A stretch of 64,000 nucleotides of DNA, taken from positions 1 through 64,000 of the forward strand of contig NZ_FOMZ01000013.1 in assembly GCF_900112765.1 (NCBI RefSeq), read 5' to 3'. Below are positions 25,884 to 35,113 of this stretch, piece by piece. Both the position numbers and the translations under genes were made by a program. The stretch comes from Actinopolyspora alba (GTDB lineage Bacteria; Actinomycetota; Actinomycetes; Mycobacteriales; Pseudonocardiaceae). Each line of letters begins with the position of its first letter. The stretch's first letter is position 1. A model generated the notes under the pieces. That model was not told the origin of the DNA. It made no database searches and saw nothing but the letters and a program-made list of their open reading frames with translations.

Positions 25884-28800
25884 ATGGCTGAGATGTCGTC
25901 CGACTCGGACGGTGTGTCCCGCAGGAAATTTCTCCAGGTCACGGCCGCCGGTGCGGCCGGTCTGGCGGTCAGCGGCACAACGGTCGGTCTCGGGGTCGAA
26001 GTGGCGGAGGCCGCTGCCGCGGGCCGAGGGGCGGTCCGCGGCTTGTCGGTCGCGGGACGGTTCGACCACCCGCTGGGTGTGGACAACCGCACGCCGCTGC
26101 TCGCCTGGCGGCTGGAACGGGGAACCCAGCACGCTTACCGGATTCGCGCCGCGAGCAGCACGGCGAAGCTGCCCGATCCGGATCTGTGGGACACCGGCTG
26201 GGTGCGGTCCGGCACTTCGACCGGAGTCGCCTATGCCGGTAAGCCCCTCGGCGCGCGGCAGCAGGTCGTCTGGCAGGTGCGGATCACCGACGCTCACGGC
26301 ACGGTCTCGGAGTGGAGCGCTCCGTCGGCGTGGGAGCTCGGACTGCTGGACCGGTCCGACTGGTCACCCGCTGTTTGGATCGAGCATCCCGACCGCGAGA
26401 ACATCGATCCACTGCCCGTCTTCGCTCGTGGTTTCACCGTCGACGACGGCAGGACCGTGGATCGGGCACGGCTCTACCTGGCCGGACTCGGTGCCTATGA
26501 CGCCACCCTGAACGGTCGGCGAGTCACCGACGCGGTACACCTGCCCGGCGACTCCAACCCGCAGCGGTCGGTCGAGGCGGGAACCTACGACGTCACCGAG
26601 CTGCTGGAAAGCGGCCCGAACGTCCTCGGCGTTCAACTCGGCAACGGCATCTTCAACGCCGTCGAGGTCACCAATCCGGCCGTGGGCCGAACCGAGGCCT
26701 ACAACAAGTTCACCAGTGAGATCGTGCGGCCGACGACGCTCGCCACGGCGGCCGGAGCCGGTGACACGAGCATCAAGGTGGCCGATGTCGACGGTTTCGA
26801 CGTCGGGGCCACGGTCAACATCGACACCGGCAATGGTGGCACCCTCCTCGAAAGCCGTGTCATCACGAAGGTGGGCACCGCCGGTGCGGACGGCAGCGGC
26901 ATCGGTTTCACCGAGCCCCTCGCCCACGGACACGATGCGGGTGGCACCGTCACCCACTCCGGCACCGCCAACGAGACCCGCACCGCGATCAGCCCGCGCC
27001 TGCTGGCGCGTCTGGAAGTCGGCTACGCGGACGGATCCATCGACACGGTCGTCACCGATCGGCAGTGGCGCACCGCTCTCGGGCCGTCGGTCACCGACAG
27101 CTGGTACGCGGGCACCGACTACGACGCGCGCCGCGAACAGCCCGGTTGGGACCGGCCGGGTGCCGACCTGTCGGCCGCGGCCACGCGCAGGAACGGGGAA
27201 CCGACCGGCTGGATCGCCGCGGGCATCGCCCCGCCGCCCAACCTGGCGACCGATCTCGCCTGGCGGCAGGGCGATCCGGTCGAGATCGTCGACACCGTCG
27301 CTCCGGTGGCCGTCACCGAGCCGAAACCCGGAACCTGGGTGTTCGACTTCGGACAGAACTTCTCCGCACTGTTCGACCTCCGTCTCGACGCTTCGGTACC
27401 GGCGGGAACCGTGATCAAGATGCGGCCCGCCGAGTCGCTGCACGGCGACGGCACCGTCGACGCGTCCAGCATGGGCAGCGACGAGCACATCTACGACACC
27501 TACACCACCGCTGGTGCATCGCAGGGTGAGAGGTGGCGCCCGCAGTTCGTGTACCACGGCTTCCAGTACGTCCAGCTCACCGGACTTCCCTCGGGGCACC
27601 GGGCGACGAGCGGGATGCTGACCGCGCTGCCGATCCGCGCGTCGATGGACGTCGCCGGCGACGTGTCCACATCCAGCGACATGGTCAACCGGATCCACCG
27701 GATGAGCACCTACTCGATCGCCAGCAACACGCAGTCGATCTTCACCGACTGTCCCAACCGCGAGAAACTGGGCTGGCTGGCCGACGTGCTGCATTCGATC
27801 CAGGCCATCGACCGCAACTTCGAGATGTCGGCCTATCTGCCGCACATGCAGCGGGTGATGCGTGAAGCCCAGCTCGCCTCGGGGCCCAGCGCGGGTATGG
27901 TTCCCGCACACGCCCCGGAATTCCCGGTGTTCGGCGGTGGCTACCGCGACGACATCAACTGGGGCAGTTCGGTGATCGTCTTGCCGTGGTGGCTGTGGCA
28001 GCACCACGGTGACACCGCGACGATGGCCGAGTACTACCCGGACATGGTCGGCTACCACGATTTCGTCCGCACGGTGCAGGCCGGTGCTGACGGCGGTACG
28101 AACCTCGTCCGTGGCGGGCTGGGTGACTGGGTGGCCGCGGACGACCGCACTCCCAAGTTGCTGACCGGCACCTACGCCTACTACCGGATGACCGACAAGC
28201 TGGCGCGGATGGCCGCCGCGCTCGGCAAGAATGCCGACGCGCGGCGTTACAGCGACCTCGCCGCGGACATCAAGGCCGAGTTCAACGCCCGCTTCTTCAA
28301 CGACACGCTCCGGGCCTACACCAACGAGGGCAACGGTGGCACGGTCGGCACCCAGGCCGACGACGCGCTGGCGCTGGACGCGGGGCTGGTCCCGGACGGG
28401 CAGGAAAAGCACGTTCTCGACGACCTGGTCCGGCGGATCCACACCTACCACCCTTCCGGTGGGGGACCGCACCTCAGCGGCGGAACGATCTCGCTCGGCC
28501 CCACTTTCCGCGCGCTGACCGACGGCGGGCGCGCCGACGTCGTCTGGGACGTGCTGCACGAGACCACCAGGCCGAGCTACGGGGCTTTCCTGCGGCCCAG
28601 TGAAATGAACCCCCACGGCATGACCACCGTTCCGGAGCACTGGCACGCCCCGGAGAACAGTTCGTCGCTGAACCACATGATCCTGCTGCAGATCGACGAG
28701 TGGTTCAGCACGGGCTTGGCCGGGATCCGGCGCGCACCCGGCTCCGTCGCCTACGGAAAGGTTGTCGTCAAACCTCGGCTCGTCGGCACCGACGAGCACC

Positions 28801-29099
28801 CGCTCACTCACGTCGAGGGGCACTACGACGGCCCGCGTGGCCGGATCAGCAGCTCCTGGCGCCTGAAAGGCCAGGGCAGTCGGGATTTCGAGCTGGACGT
28901 CGTCATCCCGGCCAACTCGGTCGGCGAGATCCACGTTCCGACGATCCGCCCGCAGGCGGTGTGGCTCAACGGCCGTCATGTCCGCGCTTCCAAGGAAGTG
29001 AAGTTCGAGTCCTATACGGACGGCTGTGCCGTCTACTCGGTCGGACCGGGTAGCTACGGCTTCAGCTCACAACCGCACCAGGGTGGAGGTCACCGATGA
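25884..29099 (+). CDS. Tat-exported GH78 alpha-L-rhamnosidase
   Basis: A 1071-residue secreted hydrolase that removes terminal alpha-L-rhamnose from plant polysaccharides or glycosides. The twin-arginine signal 'SRRKFLQVTAAG' is at residues 12-23. Then come a fibronectin-like N-domain, the carbohydrate-binding N-terminal rhamnosidase domain ('ARLYLAGLGAYDATLNGRRV'), the (alpha/alpha)6 catalytic domain with 'FTDCPNREKLGWLAD', whose Glu is the expected general acid region, and a C-terminal beta-domain with 'VPEHWHAPENSSSLNH' before it. An insertion of about 100 residues rich in Gly/Thr/Asp (roughly 270-370) splits the N-terminal domain. ATG 25884 is used, with GGAAGGAAA ten bases upstream; GTG 25878 is possible. 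Its stop overlaps the GH106 start (ATGA). Confidence 0.87.
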   Translation: MAEMSSDSDGVSRRKFLQVTAAGAAGLAVSGTTVGLGVEVAEAAAAGRGAVRGLSVAGRFDHPLGVDNRTPLLAWRLERGTQHAYRIRAASSTAKLPDPDLWDTGWVRSGTSTGVAYAGKPLGARQQVVWQVRITDAHGTVSEWSAPSAWELGLLDRSDWSPAVWIEHPDRENIDPLPVFARGFTVDDGRTVDRARLYLAGLGAYDATLNGRRVTDAVHLPGDSNPQRSVEAGTYDVTELLESGPNVLGVQLGNGIFNAVEVTNPAVGRTEAYNKFTSEIVRPTTLATAAGAGDTSIKVADVDGFDVGATVNIDTGNGGTLLESRVITKVGTAGADGSGIGFTEPLAHGHDAGGTVTHSGTANETRTAISPRLLARLEVGYADGSIDTVVTDRQWRTALGPSVTDSWYAGTDYDARREQPGWDRPGADLSAAATRRNGEPTGWIAAGIAPPPNLATDLAWRQGDPVEIVDTVAPVAVTEPKPGTWVFDFGQNFSALFDLRLDASVPAGTVIKMRPAESLHGDGTVDASSMGSDEHIYDTYTTAGASQGERWRPQFVYHGFQYVQLTGLPSGHRATSGMLTALPIRASMDVAGDVSTSSDMVNRIHRMSTYSIASNTQSIFTDCPNREKLGWLADVLHSIQAIDRNFEMSAYLPHMQRVMREAQLASGPSAGMVPAHAPEFPVFGGGYRDDINWGSSVIVLPWWLWQHHGDTATMAEYYPDMVGYHDFVRTVQAGADGGTNLVRGGLGDWVAADDRTPKLLTGTYAYYRMTDKLARMAAALGKNADARRYSDLAADIKAEFNARFFNDTLRAYTNEGNGGTVGTQADDALALDAGLVPDGQEKHVLDDLVRRIHTYHPSGGGPHLSGGTISLGPTFRALTDGGRADVVWDVLHETTRPSYGAFLRPSEMNPHGMTTVPEHWHAPENSSSLNHMILLQIDEWFSTGLAGIRRAPGSVAYGKVVVKPRLVGTDEHPLTHVEGHYDGPRGRISSSWRLKGQGSRDFELDVVIPANSVGEIHVPTIRPQAVWLNGRHVRASKEVKFESYTDGCAVYSVGPGSYGFSSQPHQGGGHR

Positions 29100-32056
29100 A
29101 CGAGGTATCCAGACGAACCATTCTCGCGGCGACGGCCGGGGCGGGCGTCGCCGCCGCCCTGCCGTGGAGCCTTCCGGGAGGCGGCAAGGCGGCCACGGCG
29201 CAGGGGTCCCACGCGGGTGCCTTCGCCGAGGCGTTCGCAGTCCCTCCTCGTTCGGTGCAGGGCAGGTTCCGCTGGTGGTGGCCACACGGCTTGGTCGATC
29301 CGACGGAGATCGCTCGGGAGATCGACCAGATCGCCGACGCCGGGTTCGGCGGTGTCGAGATCGCGGACGTGCACCACAGTGTCGAGGAGCCGTTGGACCC
29401 TGCCGGGCACGGCTGGGGCACCCGACCGTGGGTCGCGGCGGTGGAGGCGGCGCTGGGCAGGGCGGCCGAGCGCGACGTGACCGTCGACATCACGATCGGG
29501 CCGTCGTGGCCCGCCGCACTGCCCACCGTGACTCCGCAGAGCACGGCAGCCGTGAGCGAGTTGGCGCACGGGCTCGTGAAGGTCGACGGCGGCGGTTACG
29601 ACGGTGAGGTTCCCGGCCCGGCGGTCGCACCCGCCTCCGGTGTCACCGAACGCAGGCTGCACACGGTGCAGGCCGCACGGCTCGCCGACGGCGCCGCCGT
29701 GGAGAAGCCGTACCACCTGGACGGGGCGAGCGTCACCGACCTCACCGCCTCCGTGCGCGACGGGCGCCTCAGGTTCACCGCCCCGGACGACGGCACCTGG
29801 CTGATCATCGCCACCTGGTTGCGCGGCTCGGGACAGCGCCCGGAAGCCGGTCCGCACACCGAGCCGGCGTCCTACGTCGTCGACCACTTCAGCGCGGCGG
29901 GCACCCAAGCCGTGATCGATTTCTGGGAAACGGAGATACTCAATCCGCGGCTCCGGGAACTGATCCGCCGTACCGGCGGATCGATGTTCGAGGACTCCAT
30001 CGAACTGGAAACCGAAGCGACGCTGTGGACACCGGCCATGCTCGACGAGTTCCGGCGGCGCAAGGGATACGACCTGTTGCCGTACCTGCCGGTCGTGCTG
30101 CGGATGCACGAGGACGGTGTGTTCTCCTACGACGGCGTGACCGACCGTCGGGTGTCCGACGATCTCAACGACGTCCGCTCCGAGCTCTACATCGAGCACC
30201 ACCTGCGCCCGCTGCGGGAATGGTTGCACGGAATCGGACTCGAGCTGCGCATCCAGCCGTACGGTCTGGAAACCGACGCGTTGGCGAGCGCCGCCATCAT
30301 GGACACGCCCGAGGGCGAGTCGCTGGGGTTCAACAACCTCGACGACTTCCGCTCGCTGGCGGGTGGCCGCGACATGGGCGGCAACAAGCTGCTCTCCAGC
30401 GAGGCCGCCGCTGTCTACGGCGGCTCCTACAACACGACGTGGGACCACGTCGTGCGCACGGTTTCCCGTGAATACGCCGCGGGCGTCAACCAGGCGGTGC
30501 TGCACGGGTTCTCCTACGCCGACGCACCGGGAGCCCGGTGGCCCGGCTTCGCCGCGTTCACCCCCTACGACGGCGGTGTCGGCTACAGCGAGTCGTGGGG
30601 GCCGCGGCATCCGATCTGGCGCCACGCCCCCGACATCGCGGGGTTCATGGCACGTTCGCAGTTCGTGCTGCAGAGCGGGACGTCGCGAGTCGACGTGGCC
30701 TTCCTCCGCCAGAAGGGCTACGCCGGCACCGGTTTCGGTGCGGCGTGGTTCACCCCCGAGGGGATCCCGCTCGGCTGGACGCACCAGTTCCTCAGCCCGC
30801 GCCTGCTCGAACTTCCGTCGGCGCGAGTGGCAGGCGGCAGGCTGGCACCGGACGGCCCCGGGTACAAGATGCTCGTGTTCGAGGGGGACGCCTTCAACGG
30901 GCGGGTGGAGACGATGCCACTGGCCACGGCGCGGCGGTTGCTCGAGTTCGCCCGTGAGGGCCTGCCGATCCTCGCGGTCGGTGGTTGGGACGCGCCCACG
31001 GTTCCGGGGGCTCCCGAACCCGGCGAGAACGAAAAGCTCACCGAGGTCATGGCGCGGCTGCTCGCGCAGCCGTCGGTGCACCGCGTCGACAGCCGCGCGG
31101 GGATCCCGGACGGCGTGGCCACGCTGGGCCTGCGGCCGGACGTGCGCTACGCCGAGTCCTCCCCACTGCTGCACGCCCGACGCCACGACGATGACGCCGA
31201 GTACTACTACTTCGTCAACGGCTCCGACGACGAAGTGGTGAATCACGACGTCACCTTTGACACCACCGTGTGGCCGGTGATCCCGTATCGTCTCGACCTG
31301 TGGAACGGTAGCGTCGAGCGGGCTTTGGTCCACGAGTCCGAACGCGGCACCGTCCGGTTGCGGGTCCGCCTCGAACCCGGAGCCGCCACCGTGATCGTGC
31401 TGGCCCGACCGAACTGGCTCGGTGACGGTGTCGCGGCGGGACGCCGCGTGCGGTCCACCGATGCGGACTCGGTGAAGGAGATCGACGATCGGGTGGTGGT
31501 GCGCGCCGCGTCGGGCGGGACCTACCGCTCGACGTTGGCGAACGGCCGGACCGTGTCGACCCGGATCGCCTCGGTGCCGGACGAGATCCCCCTCACGGAC
31601 TGGACGTTGACCGTCGAGGACTGGCGTCCCGGCGCTTCGCCTGCCGAGACGGACATCCGTAGACACGAGAGGGCACTCGACTCCCCGGTGCCGTGGACGG
31701 AACTGCCCGGTCTGGCGGATGTTTCCGGGGTGGGGCGTTATTCGGCCACGGTCCATCTCGGACCCGCCTGGACGGGTGGGCACGGCGCGTACCTGCGTCT
31801 CGGGGAGGTCTCCGACACGTTCCGCGTCTCGGTGAACGGAAACGAGCTGCCGCCCGCCGATCAGCAGGCCGGGGTCGTCGATGTGGGCGGTTTTCTCCGC
31901 GAGGGGCGCAACACGATCGAGATCGAGACGGCATCGACGCTGCTCAACCGGATGCGCGTCTTCCGCCCGGACGTGTACGGGACGGTCGACCGTTCCCGTT
32001 ACGGCCTCGCCGGTCCGGTTCGTCTCGTCCCGTACGGCCAGGCCCGCCTGAAGTAG
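29096..32056 (+). CDS. Tat-exported GH106-type alpha-L-rhamnosidase
   Basis: A 986-residue secreted protein with twin-arginine signal 'SRRTILAATAGAG' at residues 5-17. The mature start 'RFRWWWPHGLVDPTEIAREI' and 'AGFGGVEIADVHHS' are hallmarks of GH106 (inverting, calcium-dependent alpha-L-rhamnosidases acting on rhamnogalacturonan). 'GGSMFEDSIELE', 'WDHVVRTVSREYAAGVNQAV' and the C-terminal jelly-roll 'GAYLRLGEVSDTFRVSVNGN' also fit. Translation is coupled to GH78 through the ATGA overlap, so both enzymes are made together; they probably attack different linkages in the same pectic substrate. A hairpin terminator follows at 32103. Confidence 0.83.
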   Translation: MNEVSRRTILAATAGAGVAAALPWSLPGGGKAATAQGSHAGAFAEAFAVPPRSVQGRFRWWWPHGLVDPTEIAREIDQIADAGFGGVEIADVHHSVEEPLDPAGHGWGTRPWVAAVEAALGRAAERDVTVDITIGPSWPAALPTVTPQSTAAVSELAHGLVKVDGGGYDGEVPGPAVAPASGVTERRLHTVQAARLADGAAVEKPYHLDGASVTDLTASVRDGRLRFTAPDDGTWLIIATWLRGSGQRPEAGPHTEPASYVVDHFSAAGTQAVIDFWETEILNPRLRELIRRTGGSMFEDSIELETEATLWTPAMLDEFRRRKGYDLLPYLPVVLRMHEDGVFSYDGVTDRRVSDDLNDVRSELYIEHHLRPLREWLHGIGLELRIQPYGLETDALASAAIMDTPEGESLGFNNLDDFRSLAGGRDMGGNKLLSSEAAAVYGGSYNTTWDHVVRTVSREYAAGVNQAVLHGFSYADAPGARWPGFAAFTPYDGGVGYSESWGPRHPIWRHAPDIAGFMARSQFVLQSGTSRVDVAFLRQKGYAGTGFGAAWFTPEGIPLGWTHQFLSPRLLELPSARVAGGRLAPDGPGYKMLVFEGDAFNGRVETMPLATARRLLEFAREGLPILAVGGWDAPTVPGAPEPGENEKLTEVMARLLAQPSVHRVDSRAGIPDGVATLGLRPDVRYAESSPLLHARRHDDDAEYYYFVNGSDDEVVNHDVTFDTTVWPVIPYRLDLWNGSVERALVHESERGTVRLRVRLEPGAATVIVLARPNWLGDGVAAGRRVRSTDADSVKEIDDRVVVRAASGGTYRSTLANGRTVSTRIASVPDEIPLTDWTLTVEDWRPGASPAETDIRRHERALDSPVPWTELPGLADVSGVGRYSATVHLGPAWTGGHGAYLRLGEVSDTFRVSVNGNELPPADQQAGVVDVGGFLREGRNTIEIETASTLLNRMRVFRPDVYGTVDRSRYGLAGPVRLVPYGQARLK

Positions 32057-32102
32057 CCGACCTGGCCGCGTGCGCGACGACGCCTCGCGTGGTTTCCGGA
32101 AC

Positions 32103-32147
32103 TCACGCCGGTTCCGCCCTTCCACGGATACGGCGGAACCGGCGTGA
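32103..32147 (+). terminator. Hairpin terminator after the rhamnosidase pair
   Basis: A perfect 16-bp inverted repeat (arms TCACGCCGGTTCCGCC at 32103-32118 and its complement at 32132-32147, loop 13 nt) starts 47 bp after the GH106 stop. There is no U-tract, as is usual in actinomycetes. Confidence 0.8.
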
Positions 32148-32369
32148 ACAGGTCCGCTCAGATCTCCTGGCGTGTTCTGTTCGAAGTCTGCTTCGGCAGA
32201 TGAGGCTGGTGATCAGATCGAGGAAGCCGCGGTCGTCCGCGACCAGTGATCTGGCCGTCCGAGTTCAGCTTGGCAGACCGCACCTGATGCGGCCTGTCGA
32301 AGTGCCCCGGTACTCGAGGAGGTCGGCGAACTCGGTTCAGGTCTGTGCGAGTGCTGGTTGATCAGCCTG
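32148..32369. other. Spacer between convergent rhamnosidase and transporter operons
   Basis: About 220 bp with no gene or hairpin seen beyond the terminator to its left. Confidence 0.4.
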
Positions 32370-33116
32370 TCAGTGCGGGGTGTTCTCGCGGAGCAGGGCG
32401 CGTCGTTGCTCGGGAGGGCGGCCGGGGCAGGATGAGCACTTGTCCTCGCCGGGCGCCCGGTAGAGCAGGCAGCACGAGGTTCGCTTGGTGAACAACCGGG
32501 ATGCGTTCTCCCGCGAGTCGATCTCGGTGTAGCGCGGTGCGGGCATCGGGGCGTCCATGGCCGCGACCAGCGGTTCGGCCAGGGCGGTGGCCCGCCCCGG
32601 CGCACCTCGTGCGCGGCCGGCCCAGAGCAGGCACCCGGCGATGGCGTCGGTCGCGATCGCCCAGAGGGGGCGTTGTCGTATCCCGGCGGTGGCGGCCACC
32701 GAGGCGATGCTCCGTTCGAGGGTTCGCCGCAGCGCTTCGGCCAGTGGTTCCAGCCGGTCGCTGCCGGAGAGCACGCTCACCGAGGTGACCCCGGACAGCC
32801 TGCTGTCCGGTTGCCAGTGCAGCCGCAGATCGTCCAGCCGGGGCGACAGCGCCTCACCGGTGACGACGAACGAGGCGACCGATGGCGCGATCAGTCTGCT
32901 CGACGTCGAGAACCACCACAGGGTGGCCAGGACGCGCGCGTCGTCGGTGTGCCAGATCCGGCCGCGCAACCGCAGCTGCTCGGCCATCCAGTCGGGATTC
33001 TCGATGAGAGACGCGGGAACCCGCCCGCAGGTCTCGTCGGGAAGCAGTCGAGCGTGCTCGGTGGGGTTCATCCCGTCCAGCGTGCGGGTGAGCAGTTGGT
33101 CTGCGCGCGTGCTCAT
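32370..33116 (-). CDS. FhuF-like [2Fe-2S] ferric-reductase family protein
   Basis: A 248-residue protein of the FhuF/siderophore-iron reductase type. The C-terminus has the family's cluster-binding pattern Cys-Cys-x10-Cys-x2-Cys ('CCLLYRAPGEDKCSSC'), and 'LATLWWFSTSSRLIAPSVAS' is the usual N-terminal helix region. FhuF relatives reduce ferric siderophores in the cytoplasm. It is the last gene of the operon, 51 bp after the ATP-binding gene, and the ATG at 33116 follows AAGGAG. Because the operon starts with a cobalamin riboswitch, its substrate here could be an imported corrinoid rather than a siderophore. That is inference; the family call rests on the cysteine pattern. Confidence 0.8.
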   Translation of the reverse strand: MSTRADQLLTRTLDGMNPTEHARLLPDETCGRVPASLIENPDWMAEQLRLRGRIWHTDDARVLATLWWFSTSSRLIAPSVASFVVTGEALSPRLDDLRLHWQPDSRLSGVTSVSVLSGSDRLEPLAEALRRTLERSIASVAATAGIRQRPLWAIATDAIAGCLLWAGRARGAPGRATALAEPLVAAMDAPMPAPRYTEIDSRENASRLFTKRTSCCLLYRAPGEDKCSSCPGRPPEQRRALLRENTPH

Positions 33117-33167
33117 CTGTCTCCTTGGCGACAACGGCGGATCGCGGTCCGCGCGGTAACAGGCTGG

Positions 33168-33953
33168 TCAGTCTCCGAAGAGGACCGTCGGAGCACCCGT
33201 ACGGGGATGAGTGCCGACCTCGATGTGCACGCCGTACACCTCGGACAACAGCGATTCGGTGAGCACCTCGACGGGGGTGCCGATCGCCACCGCTTCGCCC
33301 GCCGCCAGCACGCACAACCGGTCGCAGAAGCGGGCGGCCAGGTTCAGGTCGTGCAGCGCTGCGAGGGTCGTCACGTTCAGTCGGCGCACGAGTGCCAGCA
33401 CATCGAACTGATGCCGCATGTCCAGGTGGTTGGTGGGCTCGTCGAGCACCAGCATCCCCGGTTCCTGTACCAGTGCCCGCGCGATGAGCACCCGCTGCTT
33501 CTCCCCGCCGGAGAGCTGGGCGAACTGACGGTGGGCCAGTTCGGCCATCTCGACCATCTCCAGCGACACGGTCACGATCCGCTCGTCGCCGAGGCGATCC
33601 CCGCCGATCCTCCGTCGGTGCGGCGCGCGTCCCATCGCGGCCACGTCGTGGGCGGTCAACTCGAACTCGGCGGGAGTCTCCTGCGGCAGGGCGGCCAGCC
33701 GACGTGCCAACGATCGGCGTGGCATCCGGAACACGTCTGCTCCGTCGAGCAGTACCCGCCCCTCGGTGGGCCGCAGTTGCCGGTATGCCGTGCGCAGCAG
33801 CGTCGACTTTCCGGCACCGTTGGGGCCGACCACACCGACCACTTCACCCGGTTCCGCCGTCAGCGACACCCCCGAGACGACTTCCCGGCCCCCTGCATTG
33901 CAGGAAACGTCCCGGATGTCCAACTCGGCCGGTCGCACTTCGTGGTGACTCAT
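33168..33953 (-). CDS. btuD: ABC transporter ATP-binding protein (BtuD/FecE type)
   Basis: A 261-residue ATPase: Walker A 'GPNGAGKST', signature 'LSGGEKQR', Walker B 'MLVLDEPTNHLD', switch His in 'AALHDLNLA'. It belongs to the cobalamin/ferric-siderophore uptake family. The ATG at 33953 overlaps the permease stop by four bases. The symbol rests on the riboswitch controlling the operon; by sequence alone an iron-siderophore system would be equally possible. Confidence 0.88.
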   Translation of the reverse strand: MSHHEVRPAELDIRDVSCNAGGREVVSGVSLTAEPGEVVGVVGPNGAGKSTLLRTAYRQLRPTEGRVLLDGADVFRMPRRSLARRLAALPQETPAEFELTAHDVAAMGRAPHRRRIGGDRLGDERIVTVSLEMVEMAELAHRQFAQLSGGEKQRVLIARALVQEPGMLVLDEPTNHLDMRHQFDVLALVRRLNVTTLAALHDLNLAARFCDRLCVLAAGEAVAIGTPVEVLTESLLSEVYGVHIEVGTHPRTGAPTVLFGD

Positions 33954-35113
33954 CGGTCCGTCTTTTCCCGGCGCGTCTGGCGACGCAGCAGCCACACGAA
34001 GAACGGGCCACCGCACAGCGCCGTGAGTACCCCGAGCTGGATCTCCTGCGGCGCGGCCACGGTTCGGGCGGCGAGGTCGGCGAGGATCAGAAACGTCGCC
34101 CCCAGCAGTGTCGCGGTCGGCAGTACGCGCCGGTGGTCCGCCCCGACCAGCATGCGCACCGCGTGCGGCACCATCAGGCCGACGAACCCGATGGCACCGC
34201 TGACCGCCACCATCACACCGGTCATCAGCGACACCAGCACGAACATTCCGGTGCGGAACCGGTGCACGTCCAGCCCCAGGGTTCCTGCCGACTCCTCGCC
34301 CGCGAGCAGCAGGTTCAGCGACCCGGACTGCCACAGCAGCACAGCCAGACCGACCAGCACCACGATCGCCGGTATCGGCAGCGTCCGCCACTCCGTTCCG
34401 GCGACGCTGCCCAACCTCCAGAACCGGATCGAGGCCATCAGGTGCGGATCGGAGGCGGTGCTCAGCAACAGATCGGTCAGCGCGGAGAGCACGTAGGACA
34501 ACGCCACACCGGCGAGGACGAGGCGGGTGGTGGTCATCCGTCCACCCGAGCTCGCGAGGGCGTAGACCGCCGCCAGGGTGACCATCGAACCGGCGAACGC
34601 GGCCACCATCGGAGTGGCGAGCGTCCCGAGAACCGTGGCGCCGGTGACCAGTAACGTCACTGCGCCCAGGGATGCTCCCGACGAGATCCCGAGCAGGAAG
34701 GGATCGGCGAGCGGGTTGCGAACCAGTGCCTGCAGTGCGGTCCCCACGGCCGAGAGTCCGGCACCGACGATCCCGGCCAGCAGCACTCTGGGAAGCCGCA
34801 CGTCCAGCAGGATCGTGTCGTAGGTGGCCGGCCACCCGGGATCGATCCATCCCGGGAACACCTGCTGACCGAGGATGGCGACCACGTCCGTCAAAGGTAG
34901 CGAGACCGACCCGACGGCGAGGCCGACGACGACGGCCACCATCAGTGCGGCGCCGAGCAGGACCAGCACCACCGGGTAGGAAACCCTGCGTTCGCGGGGC
35001 GAAACGCGCTCCGGGGCGGGGCGCGCCGAGTCCGCTGCCGGGTTCGATTCGACTGCCTGGTTCGTGTCCTCCGAGAAGGCGTCGACGGAGCTCCGCACGT
35101 TGCCACCGCTCAA
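33950..35113 (-). CDS. btuC: FecCD/BtuC-type ABC transporter permease
   Basis: A 387-residue membrane permease of the FecCD family with about ten hydrophobic helices. 'DVRLPRVLLAGIVGAGLSAV' followed by 'QALVRNPLADPFLLGISSGA' and 'FVGLMVPHAVRMLVGADHR' are its signature stretches. A polar extension of about 45 residues precedes the first helix. ATGA overlaps join it to both neighbours. It forms the translocation channel of the vitamin B12-type uptake system. Confidence 0.88.
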   Translation of the reverse strand: MSGGNVRSSVDAFSEDTNQAVESNPAADSARPAPERVSPRERRVSYPVVLVLLGAALMVAVVVGLAVGSVSLPLTDVVAILGQQVFPGWIDPGWPATYDTILLDVRLPRVLLAGIVGAGLSAVGTALQALVRNPLADPFLLGISSGASLGAVTLLVTGATVLGTLATPMVAAFAGSMVTLAAVYALASSGGRMTTTRLVLAGVALSYVLSALTDLLLSTASDPHLMASIRFWRLGSVAGTEWRTLPIPAIVVLVGLAVLLWQSGSLNLLLAGEESAGTLGLDVHRFRTGMFVLVSLMTGVMVAVSGAIGFVGLMVPHAVRMLVGADHRRVLPTATLLGATFLILADLAARTVAAPQEIQLGVLTALCGGPFFVWLLRRQTRREKTDR

